A stretch of 62,156 nt of DNA from Paractinoplanes deccanensis (GCF_016862115.1 NZ_BOMI01000194.1:1-62156); one strand, 5' to 3'. Shown: positions 1-8,134, counted from the first letter of the stretch. The notes: generated by a model not told the origin, from the sequence alone. Made by a program: numbers and translations.

Positions 1-118
1 CGGGTGGAGCGGCGTGGCCTGGCGCGGGTGGAGCGGCATGGCCTGGCGCGGGTGGAGCGGCATGGCCTGGCGCGGGCAGACCGGCATGGCCTGGCGCCGG
101 TGGAGCGGCACGGCCTGG
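1..118. repeat. 24-bp tandem repeat coding for an APGHAAPP tail
   Basis: About five imperfect 24-bp units lie head to tail and continue past the window edge. The period is a multiple of three, so read on the minus strand each unit adds eight residues (APGHAAPP, with GL and R variants nearest the HTH domain). The distal copies are nearly identical, which suggests recent expansion. Confidence 0.85.
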
Positions 119-346
119 CGCCGCCGCCGGGTCGATGAGGAGGGCGCGGCCGGCCCGGCGGTGCAGGTGGCCTTTGCGTTCGAGCTGGGTCAGCTGGTAG
201 GCGACGCTGGAGGGCGACGACAGCCCGACGGCGTCGCCGATCTCGCGGATGGTCGGCGGGTAGCCTCGGCGGCGGCTCCACTCGCGCAGGAAGGACAGGA
301 TCCGCTCCTGGCGGGCCGACAGGTCGTCGTGCCGTGCGGCGGGCAT
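1..346 (-). CDS. LexA-like repressor, N-terminal part (truncated by window edge)
   Basis: The first ~70 residues look like the winged helix-turn-helix DNA-binding domain of LexA: a segment GYPPTIREIGDAVGL is followed by SSPSSVAYQLTQLERKGHL. LexA represses SOS genes and cleaves itself through a C-terminal S24 Ser/Lys peptidase domain. That domain is not visible here. After the wing the frame enters a Pro/Ala/Gly/His repeat (unit APGHAAPP) that stays open to the edge, much longer than a normal LexA hinge. The start ATG overlaps the TGA of the upstream kinase-like gene as ATGA, which fixes the start and implies coupled translation. It could be a second, LexA-like regulator rather than the housekeeping LexA. 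Confidence 0.75.
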   Translation of the reverse strand, partial: MPAARHDDLSARQERILSFLREWSRRRGYPPTIREIGDAVGLSSPSSVAYQLTQLERKGHLHRRAGRALLIDPAAAPGRAAPPAPGHAGLPAPGHAAPPAPGHAAPPAPGHAAPP

Positions 347-1077
347 CAGGGTTTCCTCACCGCTTGGCTCGCCGCGAGGCGGGCGTCGGCCGCGGCGAGG
401 CCGGCGCGCATCGCCTCGCGGTCGGCGGGCTGCCACGGGCCGGAGCCGGCCAGGGGTATCTCGGTCATGAAGCGGCGCTCGGGCTCCGGGATGCGGGCGG
501 CGACGATGTCGGGGTCGGTGGCGGCGGTCGCGTAGAGGGCCGGGCCGTCGGCGTAGAACAGGTCGGTCACCACGAGACCTCGCCGCGCGGAGCGCATGAC
601 GTTGGCCGGGTTGGCGTCGAGCGGCCCGCACCACGGCAGCTCGCGGAGCGCCCGCTCGTGCACCCGCCGCACGACGGCGGCCAGCTCGGCCACCTCGTGG
701 GCGCGGCCCGGAACGGCCGTCTCGGCGGCGAGAGCGCGGTGGAACGCGTCGGCGTCGGCCGGAGGCGCCGGCTCGAGCCACTCCATGAGCTGAAGGTCGC
801 CGCCACCGGCCAGCCGCCGGTGATCGAAGAGGACGGGCACCTGGCCGGTGTGCGCGGCCTCCCGGTAGAGGGCGGCCGCATAGGGCCCGGTGGGGTCGAA
901 CGGGCTGATCCGGGCGGCCGCCACCCCGTCGGGCGACCGCAGGGCGATCGCCCAGTCGCCGGCCCCGCAGGGCCGCCACCCCGCGGCGAGCAGCACGCGC
1001 TCGACGTCCCGGTGATCGGCGCCCGAGCCGGCGAGCCCGGACAGGAGCGCGCGGGCCGCCTCGACGGCGCCGGTCAT
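346..1077 (-). CDS. Kinase-fold / aminoglycoside phosphotransferase-like protein
   Basis: A 243-residue soluble protein of uncertain function. Around residue 155 it has CGPLDANPANVM, similar in layout to the catalytic loop of aminoglycoside/choline kinases (HxDxxxxN), but the usual His is not obvious. It is followed by VVTDLFYADG, in the place of the metal-binding Asp motif. These point to a kinase-like fold that may be divergent or inactive. Its ATG overlaps the stop of a 26-codon upstream ORF and its TGA overlaps the ATG of the LexA-like gene, so it is the middle member of a three-ORF operon. Confidence 0.6.
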   Translation of the reverse strand: MTGAVEAARALLSGLAGSGADHRDVERVLLAAGWRPCGAGDWAIALRSPDGVAAARISPFDPTGPYAAALYREAAHTGQVPVLFDHRRLAGGGDLQLMEWLEPAPPADADAFHRALAAETAVPGRAHEVAELAAVVRRVHERALRELPWCGPLDANPANVMRSARRGLVVTDLFYADGPALYATAATDPDIVAARIPEPERRFMTEIPLAGSGPWQPADREAMRAGLAAADARLAASQAVRKP

Positions 1078-1154
1078 CGGAACCCCACGGGAAGGCCGCC
1101 GGCGGGAGAGGCGAACCCGGGCAGGGACCGGGACGCACCATCGATCTGCGTCAT
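1074..1154 (-). CDS. Small 26-residue ORF, probably leaderless, coupled to the kinase-like gene
   Basis: The ORF begins MTQIDGASRSLPGF and ends in GGLPVGFR. Its ATG lies only seven bases downstream of a clean -10 box (TAGAGT), the geometry of leaderless actinobacterial transcripts. Its TGA overlaps the ATG of the next gene as ATGA. Both facts argue that it is translated. It is rich in Gly, Pro and Ser and resembles no family I know. It may be a leader peptide that couples translation to the kinase-like gene. Confidence 0.55.
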   Translation of the reverse strand: MTQIDGASRSLPGFASPAGGLPVGFR

Positions 1155-1161
1155 GCCCGGG

Positions 1162-1184
1162 ACTCTAGCCGCGGGGTCTGACAC
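1162..1184 (-). promoter_or_regulatory. PafBC/RecA-NDp-type DNA-damage promoter
   Basis: On the minus strand the sequence reads GTGTCAGACCC, six bases, then TAGAGT. The known RecA-independent damage-inducible promoter of mycobacteria and relatives is TTGTCAGTGGC-N6-TAGggT, so the core TGTCAG, the spacing and the -10 all agree. It sits seven bases upstream of the 26-residue ORF and would drive the LexA-like operon. Confidence 0.6.
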
Positions 1185-1190
1185 TTTTTC

Positions 1191-1283
1191 TCAACGGCGG
1201 CGGGCGGCCTGGATGATCGCGATCACGAGGCCGATCACCACGATGAGGCAGACGAGCAGATGCCACGGTTTCAGAGCGCCCAT
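1191..1283 (-). CDS. Tiny single-span membrane protein resembling the TatA N-terminus
   Basis: A 30-residue protein beginning MGALKPWHLLV, continuing as one hydrophobic helix and ending QAARRR. Actinobacterial TatA begins in the same way (MGALKPWH) but continues with an amphipathic helix that is absent here. It may be a TatA-derived micro-protein. The start region is duplicated upstream, so translation could instead begin ten or twenty codons earlier in the same frame. Function unknown. Confidence 0.45.
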   Translation of the reverse strand: MGALKPWHLLVCLIVVIGLVIAIIQAARRR

Positions 1284-1330
1284 GCGCTGACCGTACACAT
1301 GAGGAGCGCCCATGCGCTGACCGTACGCAT
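1274..1330. repeat. Two in-frame copies of a 27-bp direct repeat over the start codon
   Basis: Copies at 1274-1300 and 1304-1330 differ at one base and are 30 bp apart, exactly ten codons. Each copy carries the start context of the small TatA-like gene, so its start and upstream bases are duplicated in frame. Confidence 0.8.
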
Positions 1331-1334
1331 AAGG

Positions 1335-1371
1335 GACGAGCCCCGATGACCGGAAGCCATCGGGGCCCGTC
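1335..1371 (-). terminator. Hairpin, likely terminator of the PHP-domain gene
   Basis: A perfect 9-bp stem (GCCCCGATG / CATCGGGGC) around a 9-base loop extends by four more pairs (GACG / CGTC) across one mismatch. It lies about 60 bp downstream of the leftward PHP gene. No U-tract follows, as is usual in high-GC actinobacteria. Confidence 0.5.
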
Positions 1372-1431
1372 GGCGGGCCGGCGCGCCGCGGGCGTTGGGG
1401 GTCCCCGCGGAGGGCCGGCGCACGCCCCCGG

Positions 1432-3087
1432 TCAGACGTCGATGAAGATGGGGTTGCTGTAGAACCAGGTGTCGAGCCACGGGTCGCCGTCGCCGGGCGT
1501 GTGCGCGAGCGGGCCGCGCGGGTCGATCGCGGCGCCGAGCAGGCCCGGGCCGTTGCGGCGGCCGTCGCTGCCGCGCAGGCGCAGGTAGGTGGGCTCGCGC
1601 ACCGGGTCGATCGGGATGCGCAGGGTGTAGGTGCCCTTGCGGCCGGCGACGCCGACGCTGCGGGCGACGCGGGTGGCCGGGGCGCGCCACGAGGTGCGGT
1701 CCGCCGCCGGTCCGCGCACGGCTCCCCGGATGACGTCCACATGCGCCAGCGCCGGCAGGACATTGTGGTAGTTCGGGCGCGACGCCGTCGTCACCGTCAC
1801 CAGCAGCGTGAGCTTTTCGCCCTTGCGTACGCGCAGACGGCCGCCCAGCGTCGCCGAGCGCGAGCCGGAGCCGACCAGCCGCACGTCCAGGGCGTCGATC
1901 AGCTGACCGTGGTCGACCCAGACGCGCCCGGCGCGGAGCCCGTCCATCACCTCGCGGTAGCCGTACTTGGTGACACCCACGTGCGTACGGCTGAACTGTC
2001 CCGGCCAGAAGTCGCTGCCCGGCTGCGGGGCCGACGTCTGCACCGGGTCGGGCAGCTTGCCGGTGTTGTCGAAGTTCTGCCCGGCCGGCCAGTCGCCGTT
2101 GCGCCACGTGTCGTAGACGGTGCGGTGGTTGTCCGAGTTGGACGTGATGGAGAAGAGCTTGCCCTCCGCGAGCATCGCGTCCCACATGCCACCCACGGTG
2201 GCGGTCATCCAGTCGAAGCCGCCGTACGTCACGTACGCCTCGGCGGGGTAGCCGGCCCACGACTGCGCCGACGGCTTGTTCTCGTACTCGCCGCGGATGC
2301 TCGTAGCCCCGCGCCAGCCGGGCAGCGCCGCGCCCTGAGCGCCCGGCGCGCCCTCCATGCCGATCATGATGCTGGGGTCGGCGTCGCGCCATCCGCGCAG
2401 CTCGGACGGGGAGTCGATGCCGAGCCGCGACGGGTGGTTCGCGAAGACCAGCACGTCCGGGACGTCCCCGGCACGCTTGCGCGCCGCGAGCCACTTGATC
2501 GCCTCGACGGCCAGGGCCTCGTTGGCCGGGTCCGACGTGGTGCGGTTGAGGAGCTTCCCGTCGTACGCCAGCTCGAAGTCCTTGAGGACCGACGCCTCGA
2601 GCGGACCGGGCGCGGTGAAGACGGTGGCGTGCTCGGCGCCCGGGATGTACCACTCCAGGCCCTGGAAGAGCAGCATGCGCGGGTTCTCCGCCCGCGCCGT
2701 CACGACCTCGGCGTGCTCGGCAAGCGCCCCGCCTGCGTTGGCGTGCCCGATGTTGCTGTGCTCGGTCAGCACCATCCAGTCGAGCCCGAACTGCGCCGCC
2801 CGCATCGCCTGCTGGCTGAACGTGTATTTCGCGTCGTGGCTGTAGACCGTGTGCACATGGTGGTCGCCCGCCAGATACACGAAGTCACCGTCGCCGCCGG
2901 AGGAGTGCGAGGACTGCGAGGAGTGAGCGCTCGCCGCCGCCGGAGCGAGGGCGCTCGCCGCCGCGAAGCCCGCCCCGAAGAGCCCGGCGCTCTTGAGGAT
3001 GCCTCGCCGCGACACCGCCTGAGCGTCCAGCTTCGACTCGGCAACCGCCGGATCGGCCCACTCGGGCAACGGTTGTTCGGTGGTCAT
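1432..3087 (-). CDS. Tat-exported PHP-domain phosphoesterase-like protein
   Basis: A 551-residue protein. Residues ~25-60 form a twin-arginine signal (SRRGILKSAG, a hydrophobic stretch, then AAASA). The mature part opens with GDHHVHTVYSHD and then VLTEHSN, the metal-binding His motifs of the PHP fold, and later has FANHPSR and TSNSDNHR. PHP proteins use a multi-metal centre to hydrolyse phosphoesters; export suggests an extracellular substrate that I cannot name. The start is set by AGGGG about nine bases upstream of the ATG and by the position of the Tat signal. It appears monocistronic. Confidence 0.8.
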   Translation of the reverse strand: MTTEQPLPEWADPAVAESKLDAQAVSRRGILKSAGLFGAGFAAASALAPAAASAHSSQSSHSSGGDGDFVYLAGDHHVHTVYSHDAKYTFSQQAMRAAQFGLDWMVLTEHSNIGHANAGGALAEHAEVVTARAENPRMLLFQGLEWYIPGAEHATVFTAPGPLEASVLKDFELAYDGKLLNRTTSDPANEALAVEAIKWLAARKRAGDVPDVLVFANHPSRLGIDSPSELRGWRDADPSIMIGMEGAPGAQGAALPGWRGATSIRGEYENKPSAQSWAGYPAEAYVTYGGFDWMTATVGGMWDAMLAEGKLFSITSNSDNHRTVYDTWRNGDWPAGQNFDNTGKLPDPVQTSAPQPGSDFWPGQFSRTHVGVTKYGYREVMDGLRAGRVWVDHGQLIDALDVRLVGSGSRSATLGGRLRVRKGEKLTLLVTVTTASRPNYHNVLPALAHVDVIRGAVRGPAADRTSWRAPATRVARSVGVAGRKGTYTLRIPIDPVREPTYLRLRGSDGRRNGPGLLGAAIDPRGPLAHTPGDGDPWLDTWFYSNPIFIDV

Positions 3088-3428
3088 GGCGAAACCCCTC
3101 CACTGCGTTGATCTTGAAGCGGACTCACCCTCGTCAACACACCCGACTACCAGCCCAACAGCCGGAGAACGGGGAAAGATCTGCTGCCCAACTCCGGACG
3201 GGCGCACCGCGCGGGCACCACGACCGGCGCCTGCCCGAAGGTGACGATTCGGCGCGGGAACTCGGCGGCGCCGCGTCGATCATCGTCCTCGGCGCGGTGT
3301 CTGCCGCTCACAGCCTCCTGGTGGCTGCCTCCGGAAGGCTTCATCTGCTGCGCACCGCGGCCGAGAAAGGGTTCACCAGGACCGCGGCGGCGATGGTGCG
3401 ACCGCCGCCATGGTGACGGGATGCGGCC
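3088..3428. other. Intergenic region upstream of the PHP gene
   Basis: No convincing gene. On the minus strand a TTGACG hexamer at 3132-3137 could be a -35 box for the PHP gene, but no good -10 follows. The far side lies downstream of the P450 gene and shows no clear hairpin terminator. Confidence 0.4.
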
Positions 3429-4577
3429 TCAGCGGGCGTTCAATCGCACGGCGGTGTAGGCGCGCAGGACGAAAGTCGGCCTCTGCGCGGGCTCCTCGGC
3501 GAGGGTCAGGTGCGGGGCGTGGTCGAGCAGCGCGGCCAGGGCGGCCTGCAGTTCGAGGCGGGCCAGGGGTGCCCCGAGGCAGAAGTGCAGGCCGGCGCCG
3601 AAGCCCAGGTGCGGGTTCGGGGTGCGGGCCACGTCGAACGTGTCGGGGTCGGTGAAGACGGCGGGGTCGCGGTTGGCGGCGCCGAGCAGGGCTGCCACCT
3701 CGGCGCCCTCGGGGATGGTCACGTCGCCGAGGCGGACGTCGGCCGTGGCGGTGCGGACGAACATGTGCAGGGGTGGGTCGTAGCGGATCATCTCCTCGAC
3801 GGCGGTGTCGACGAGGGAGCGGTCGGCGAGCAGGCGCGCCCACTCGGCGGGGTGCCGGAGCAGGGCCACCACTCCCCCGCCGAGGGCGTTCACCGACGCC
3901 TCGTGGCCGGCGTTGAGGAGCAGGATCGCCGAGGCCACCAGCTCGTCGGGCGAGAGGCCGCCGACGAGGTGACTGATCAGGTCGTCGCGCGGTGACTCCG
4001 CGCGACGGGCGGCGAGGGCACGCAGGTAGGCGGCGAACTCGCGGCACGCGTCGAGGGCGGCCGCCTCGTCCGCGGGGGTGCGCTGGACCTCGTACATCTT
4101 GACGATGGCGGCGGACCACGGCCGCAACCACCGGCGGTCCTCGGGCGGAACGCCCAGCAGTTCCGCGATCACCGTGACGGCCAGCGGCTCCGCCACGTCG
4201 GCGAGCAGGTCGAACGAGGAGCCCGCGGCCCGCAGGAGGGACTTCGCCGCGGCGGTGATCGTGGGGCGCAGGCGGGCGACGTGGCCGCGCTGGAACGCCG
4301 ACGCGACCGGGGAGCGCAGCCGGGTGTGCGCGGGCGGCTCGTTCTCCATCATCTGGTTGCGGTGCAACAGGTTGAACGGCTCCCACACCCGCGCCGGGGT
4401 GCGGTCGGCCCAGAGGCGGCCGAGCCGGCGGTCGCGCAGGACGGCGCCGGCGGTGGCGTGGCTCGCGGCCAGCCACCGGCCGGTGGGCTCGTGCCAGGAC
4501 ACCGGCCCGGTGACGCGCAGCCGGGCCAGGGCGGGATACGGATCGGTGAGGAAGTCCCGATCCGAGAAGTCGATCAT
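3429..4577 (-). CDS. Cytochrome P450
   Basis: A 382-residue soluble bacterial P450, a heme monooxygenase taking electrons from ferredoxin partners that are not encoded nearby. The heme-ligand motif is LGFGAGLHFCLGAPLAR, with the K-helix ExxR as EEMIR. The I-helix reads NAGHEAS, so the usual proton-delivery Thr position is Ala followed by Ser. The ATG overlaps the stop of the upstream glycosyltransferase (ATGA), placing it last in a GH92-GT-P450 operon. Substrate unknown; the context suggests a glycosylated small molecule or glycan. Confidence 0.9.
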   Translation of the reverse strand: MIDFSDRDFLTDPYPALARLRVTGPVSWHEPTGRWLAASHATAGAVLRDRRLGRLWADRTPARVWEPFNLLHRNQMMENEPPAHTRLRSPVASAFQRGHVARLRPTITAAAKSLLRAAGSSFDLLADVAEPLAVTVIAELLGVPPEDRRWLRPWSAAIVKMYEVQRTPADEAAALDACREFAAYLRALAARRAESPRDDLISHLVGGLSPDELVASAILLLNAGHEASVNALGGGVVALLRHPAEWARLLADRSLVDTAVEEMIRYDPPLHMFVRTATADVRLGDVTIPEGAEVAALLGAANRDPAVFTDPDTFDVARTPNPHLGFGAGLHFCLGAPLARLELQAALAALLDHAPHLTLAEEPAQRPTFVLRAYTAVRLNAR

Positions 4578-5824
4578 GAGGGGAAGAGGTCGTCGAAGAC
4601 GGCGAACCGGTCGAAGGTCATCGCGTGGTCGCGGGCGCGCTTCTCCAGGTCGTCGCGCTCCGCGGAGGGCATGTCGAGCACCGCGCGGTCGACGGCGTCG
4701 GCGAGGGCGTTGATGTCGCCGGCCTCCACGATGATCGCGGCGTCGCCGACCGCCTCGCCGGTGCCGCCGGTCAGCGTGGTGATGATCGGGCCGCCGCCGG
4801 CCAGGGCCTTCTCGGCGAGGGCGATGCCGAACGTCTCGACGAAGTCCGGCTCCGGCTTCGTGGGCAGGGCGTACGCCGCGCAGCCGCGCATCAGCAGCGG
4901 CTTCTCCTCGTCGGGCACGTCGGTCAGGAAGACGATCCGGTCGTCCTCCTTCGCCATCGCCCGCACGTGCTCCAGCGCCGGCCCGGTGCCCGCCACCACG
5001 AGCTTCACCTTGTCACGGGCGCGCATCTGCCCGTACGCGATGATCAGGTCGTAGATGCCCTTGGCGCGCGCCACCCGCGACAGGAAGAGCACGTAGCCGT
5101 TGCGGGTGAGGCCCCGGCGCTCCAGCGCCTCGTCCACCGCCGCCTCGTCCAGGTCGAGGTAGGCCGACGAGTCGATCGGCGGATAGCTGACCGTGACGCG
5201 GGACCGGCACTGCTCGGCGAACGACGTGCCGCAGGACGCGTCCACCTCCTCGGCCGACGCGATGATCTCGTCGCGGGTGTACTCCGAGACCGCTACCACC
5301 TCGTCGTTCGCCAGGAATGTCGTGAACAGCACCGTCGCCGCGCCGAAGCGGCCCTCGCGCAGGCACGAGCGGATCACGTTCGTCACGTCCGAGCCGACCG
5401 CCTTGGCGACCGTGCGCACCCGCGGGGCGAAACCGGCGGCGCGGGCCGCGGTGACCGCGTCGACCACGACCTGCGTGTGCGGCACCAGGTACATCGACAG
5501 GCAGACGGTCGGGACCGGGTCGGCGAGCAGCTCGACCAGCCGGCCGGTGAGGCCGGCCAGGTGGCGCCCGTCGGGCACGCGGTAGTCCCCCACGGCCTCC
5601 GGCCGTTCCACGGTGATGCCTTCGCTGTACGGCAGGAGCGTGTCCAAGGGCTTCAGCGGCAGCCCGGCGGCCTGGAGCACGGGGATCGGCCAGGTCAGCA
5701 GGCGTACGTCGGTGAAGCCCCGGGTCAGCGCGACCTCGGCGAGGTTGCGGGCCTCGCCGGAGTGCCCGCAGATGACCGGGTCGGCCCGGACCACGATGAC
5801 GAGTCGGCGATCGGGGTGGCTCAA
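4574..5824 (-). CDS. GT4-type glycosyltransferase
   Basis: A 416-residue GT-B fold protein. The C-terminal Rossmann half holds LFLSRVARAKGIYDLI and, near residue 340, ETFGIALAEKALAGG, the E-x7-E nucleotide-sugar-binding motif of family GT4. The N-terminal half (HSGEARNLAEVA) would bind the acceptor. The likely start is TTG, preceded by GGAGGA, and overlaps the mannosidase stop (TTGA), so translation is coupled. Donor and acceptor cannot be read from sequence; mannose is a reasonable guess given the GH92 neighbour. Confidence 0.8.
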   Translation of the reverse strand: MSHPDRRLVIVVRADPVICGHSGEARNLAEVALTRGFTDVRLLTWPIPVLQAAGLPLKPLDTLLPYSEGITVERPEAVGDYRVPDGRHLAGLTGRLVELLADPVPTVCLSMYLVPHTQVVVDAVTAARAAGFAPRVRTVAKAVGSDVTNVIRSCLREGRFGAATVLFTTFLANDEVVAVSEYTRDEIIASAEEVDASCGTSFAEQCRSRVTVSYPPIDSSAYLDLDEAAVDEALERRGLTRNGYVLFLSRVARAKGIYDLIIAYGQMRARDKVKLVVAGTGPALEHVRAMAKEDDRIVFLTDVPDEEKPLLMRGCAAYALPTKPEPDFVETFGIALAEKALAGGGPIITTLTGGTGEAVGDAAIIVEAGDINALADAVDRAVLDMPSAERDDLEKRARDHAMTFDRFAVFDDLFPS

Positions 5825-8055
5825 GGTTCCTCCGGTGGGGGCGGGTCGGACAGGGAGGGCGGGCGGTTCCCGCTTCCCCAGCTCGTCGGCTCGGGGCCCA
5901 GCCGCAGGTGCAACCGGCCGCCGCGGTGCACGGCCGCGGCGCTCAGGTGGGTGGCGTGCAGGGGCTTGCCGTCGAGGGTGGCCTCTTGGACGTACTGGGC
6001 CCGCACGTCACGGTCGAGGCCCTCGGCGCCGATCGGGTGCTCCCGGTGGCCGCTCGTCTCGATGATCAGCTCGCCCTCGGGCATCCGCACGGCGGCGCGC
6101 TCGAAGGCCGGCGCGTTGATCAGGAACTGGTGCTGCCCGGCGACCGGGAACAGGCCCAGCGACGCCCACACGTACCAGGAGCTCAGGCCGCCGGAGTCGT
6201 CGTTGCCGGGCAGCCCGCCGCGCCCGGTGCCGAACTGCCAGGTGAGCGCCGATTGGACGATCTCGGCGGTGCGGCCGGGACGGCCGGCCCAGTGGTACGC
6301 CCACGGGGCCTCCATGTCCGGCTCGTTGTTGAGGCCCTCGAACCGGTTGAGCGCGTAACCCGCGGCCATCTCCGCCGGCGACGGGCGCGGCCCGGGCTGC
6401 TTCACCGGGTCGGCGCCGAAGCCGAAGAACCTGTCGAGCTTGGCCAGGAACGCGCCGTCGCCGCCGGCCAGCGCGATCCGGGCGGCCATGTCGTGCACCA
6501 GGCGGAACGAGTAGTTCCACTTGCCGCCCTCGTAGAACTCCGAGTCGCGCAGCAGGCCGGTCGCCGGGTCGAACGCGTTGATCCAGCCCCGGCCGCGCTC
6601 CTCCAGGTCGTCGGCGAGGCGGCGGTCGCCCAGGGCGCGGGCGACCCGGGCGGTGCAGTGGTACGCGTACGCGAGGTCCAGCGTGTGCGTGATCGGGTGC
6701 ACCACCCCGTGCTCGTAGAAGTCCTCGCCGTACATGCGCCGCAGGTCGTCGACCATGTGCACCAGCGCCCACGACCAGTCGATCTCGGCGCGGCCGAGCG
6801 CGTGCGCGTCGGAGAGCGCGGTGTGCGCGAGCGCGCTCGCCTGCCGGAAGAACCGGTCGGCGCCGCGGGCCATCCGGTAGCCGATCGGGAAGTTGCCCTC
6901 CTCCTCGCAGACCCGCACCAGCGACTCCAGCAGGTCGGCCGAGCGCTGCGGGGCGAGGGCGGACAGCAGCGGCAGCTGGGTCTTGTAGATGTCCCACATG
7001 GTGCAGATGTCGAACGCGTACGGGCCGGAGTCGGGCCAGAAGGGGCTCTCGTCGTCGGCGAAGCACGGCTTGACGAGCGAGTGGTAGAGCGCCGTCGCGA
7101 AGACCGTGCGCCGCGCCGGCGTACCGCCGTCGATCTGGACCTTGTCGAAGTGCTCCCGCCAGCGCAGCCGGGTCGCCGACCGCACCCGGTCGAAGGACGG
7201 GACGCCGTCGCCGCACTCGCGCCGCAGGTTGTCGCGGGCCTGGTCGCAGCCGCGCAGCGAGAAGCCGAGCCGCACCTCGATGGTCTGCCCGGCGCGGGCG
7301 CCGCCGCGGAAGAGCATGCCGAACGGGCGCAGGTTGGTGTGCCGGATGCTGTCGAGGTCGAGCCGGGTGCCGCCGTCGATGAGGCGGCGGTCGTACCACA
7401 GCATCTGCCGCCAGCCGGGGGCGTCGACCTCGGCGTACACGCTGAGCGGCACGCCCTCCATGACGACCGTGCCCTGCACGCGGCCCAGCCCCATGCTCTC
7501 GACCTGGGCGCGCAGCGGCACCGTGCGCCCGAGCTCGACGGCGAGGCCGCCCATCGACATGTCGACGACCACGCGGGCGCTGCTGTGCGCGGGAAACGTG
7601 TAGCGGTGCACGGCCACCTTCGCGCCGACGGTGACCTCGCAGCGGATGCCGGTGTCCAGCGTGGCCGCGTAGTAGCCGGGCGACGCCTCCTCCTCGGTCA
7701 GCGCCCACGACCGGCCGAGCTCGTCGAGGGGCTGGAGCATCGGGGTGACCCGGACGTAGTTGTAGTACTTGCGGATCGCGCCGGTGCCGGACTGCTGGAA
7801 GTGGGTGAAGCCGGAGGCCTGGAGGCGGTCGAACATCTCCTCCGGCACCCCCTCGGTGTTCTTGCTGTAGAGGCCGTACCCGGTCGGGTAGGCGCCGGAG
7901 TAGGCGCACGCGGAGACCATGCCCAGCGGCGAGGTCGCGCCCGGATGGGTGTTGCCCACCTGGGGCTTGGGCCACCACCACGTGGCGGCGAGACCGCGGG
8001 GCGGTGGCAGGTCGGTCGCCGCGGTGCCGATGAAGGGGTCAACGTTGTCGAGAAT
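5821..8055 (-). CDS. GH92-family alpha-mannosidase (probable ATT start)
   Basis: GH92 enzymes are calcium-dependent inverting alpha-mannosidases. Hallmarks visible are GNTHPGAT near the N-terminus, NNEPDMEAPWAYHWAG (catalytic acid region) and GLPGNDDSGGLSSWYVWASL (catalytic base region). No signal peptide is seen, so it may act in the cytoplasm. The first ordinary start (GTG at 7959) would remove family sequence: the frame upstream reads DNVDPFIGT, a conserved GH92 N-terminal motif. The only start-like codon between it and an in-frame TAG is ATT at 8055, with AGGG seven bases upstream. From there the protein is 744 residues. Leads the GH92-GT-P450 operon. Confidence 0.85.
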   Translation of the reverse strand: MLDNVDPFIGTAATDLPPPRGLAATWWWPKPQVGNTHPGATSPLGMVSACAYSGAYPTGYGLYSKNTEGVPEEMFDRLQASGFTHFQQSGTGAIRKYYNYVRVTPMLQPLDELGRSWALTEEEASPGYYAATLDTGIRCEVTVGAKVAVHRYTFPAHSSARVVVDMSMGGLAVELGRTVPLRAQVESMGLGRVQGTVVMEGVPLSVYAEVDAPGWRQMLWYDRRLIDGGTRLDLDSIRHTNLRPFGMLFRGGARAGQTIEVRLGFSLRGCDQARDNLRRECGDGVPSFDRVRSATRLRWREHFDKVQIDGGTPARRTVFATALYHSLVKPCFADDESPFWPDSGPYAFDICTMWDIYKTQLPLLSALAPQRSADLLESLVRVCEEEGNFPIGYRMARGADRFFRQASALAHTALSDAHALGRAEIDWSWALVHMVDDLRRMYGEDFYEHGVVHPITHTLDLAYAYHCTARVARALGDRRLADDLEERGRGWINAFDPATGLLRDSEFYEGGKWNYSFRLVHDMAARIALAGGDGAFLAKLDRFFGFGADPVKQPGPRPSPAEMAAGYALNRFEGLNNEPDMEAPWAYHWAGRPGRTAEIVQSALTWQFGTGRGGLPGNDDSGGLSSWYVWASLGLFPVAGQHQFLINAPAFERAAVRMPEGELIIETSGHREHPIGAEGLDRDVRAQYVQEATLDGKPLHATHLSAAAVHRGGRLHLRLGPEPTSWGSGNRPPSLSDPPPPEEP

Positions 8056-8110
8056 GGCGGAACCCTACCCATCACCTGGCCCGGTGGAGGTTTCCGTCAG
8101 GTGAACTCCA

Positions 8111-8134
8111 CCCGGGAGCTTGATCAAGCCCGGG
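8111..8134. promoter_or_regulatory. Inverted repeat between divergent GH92 and Hsp70-like genes
   Basis: A perfect 12-bp palindrome (GCTTGATCAAGC, 8118-8129) flanked by CCCGGG on each side. It lies ~80 bp upstream of the Hsp70-like start in the divergent promoter region and could be an operator or a leader hairpin. Confidence 0.35.

Noticed and set aside
1074..1154. Lasso or lanthipeptide precursor
   Set aside because: No modifying enzyme or protease gene adjoins, and the peptide lacks a leader/core pattern with Cys, Ser/Thr or Asp/Glu in the right places.
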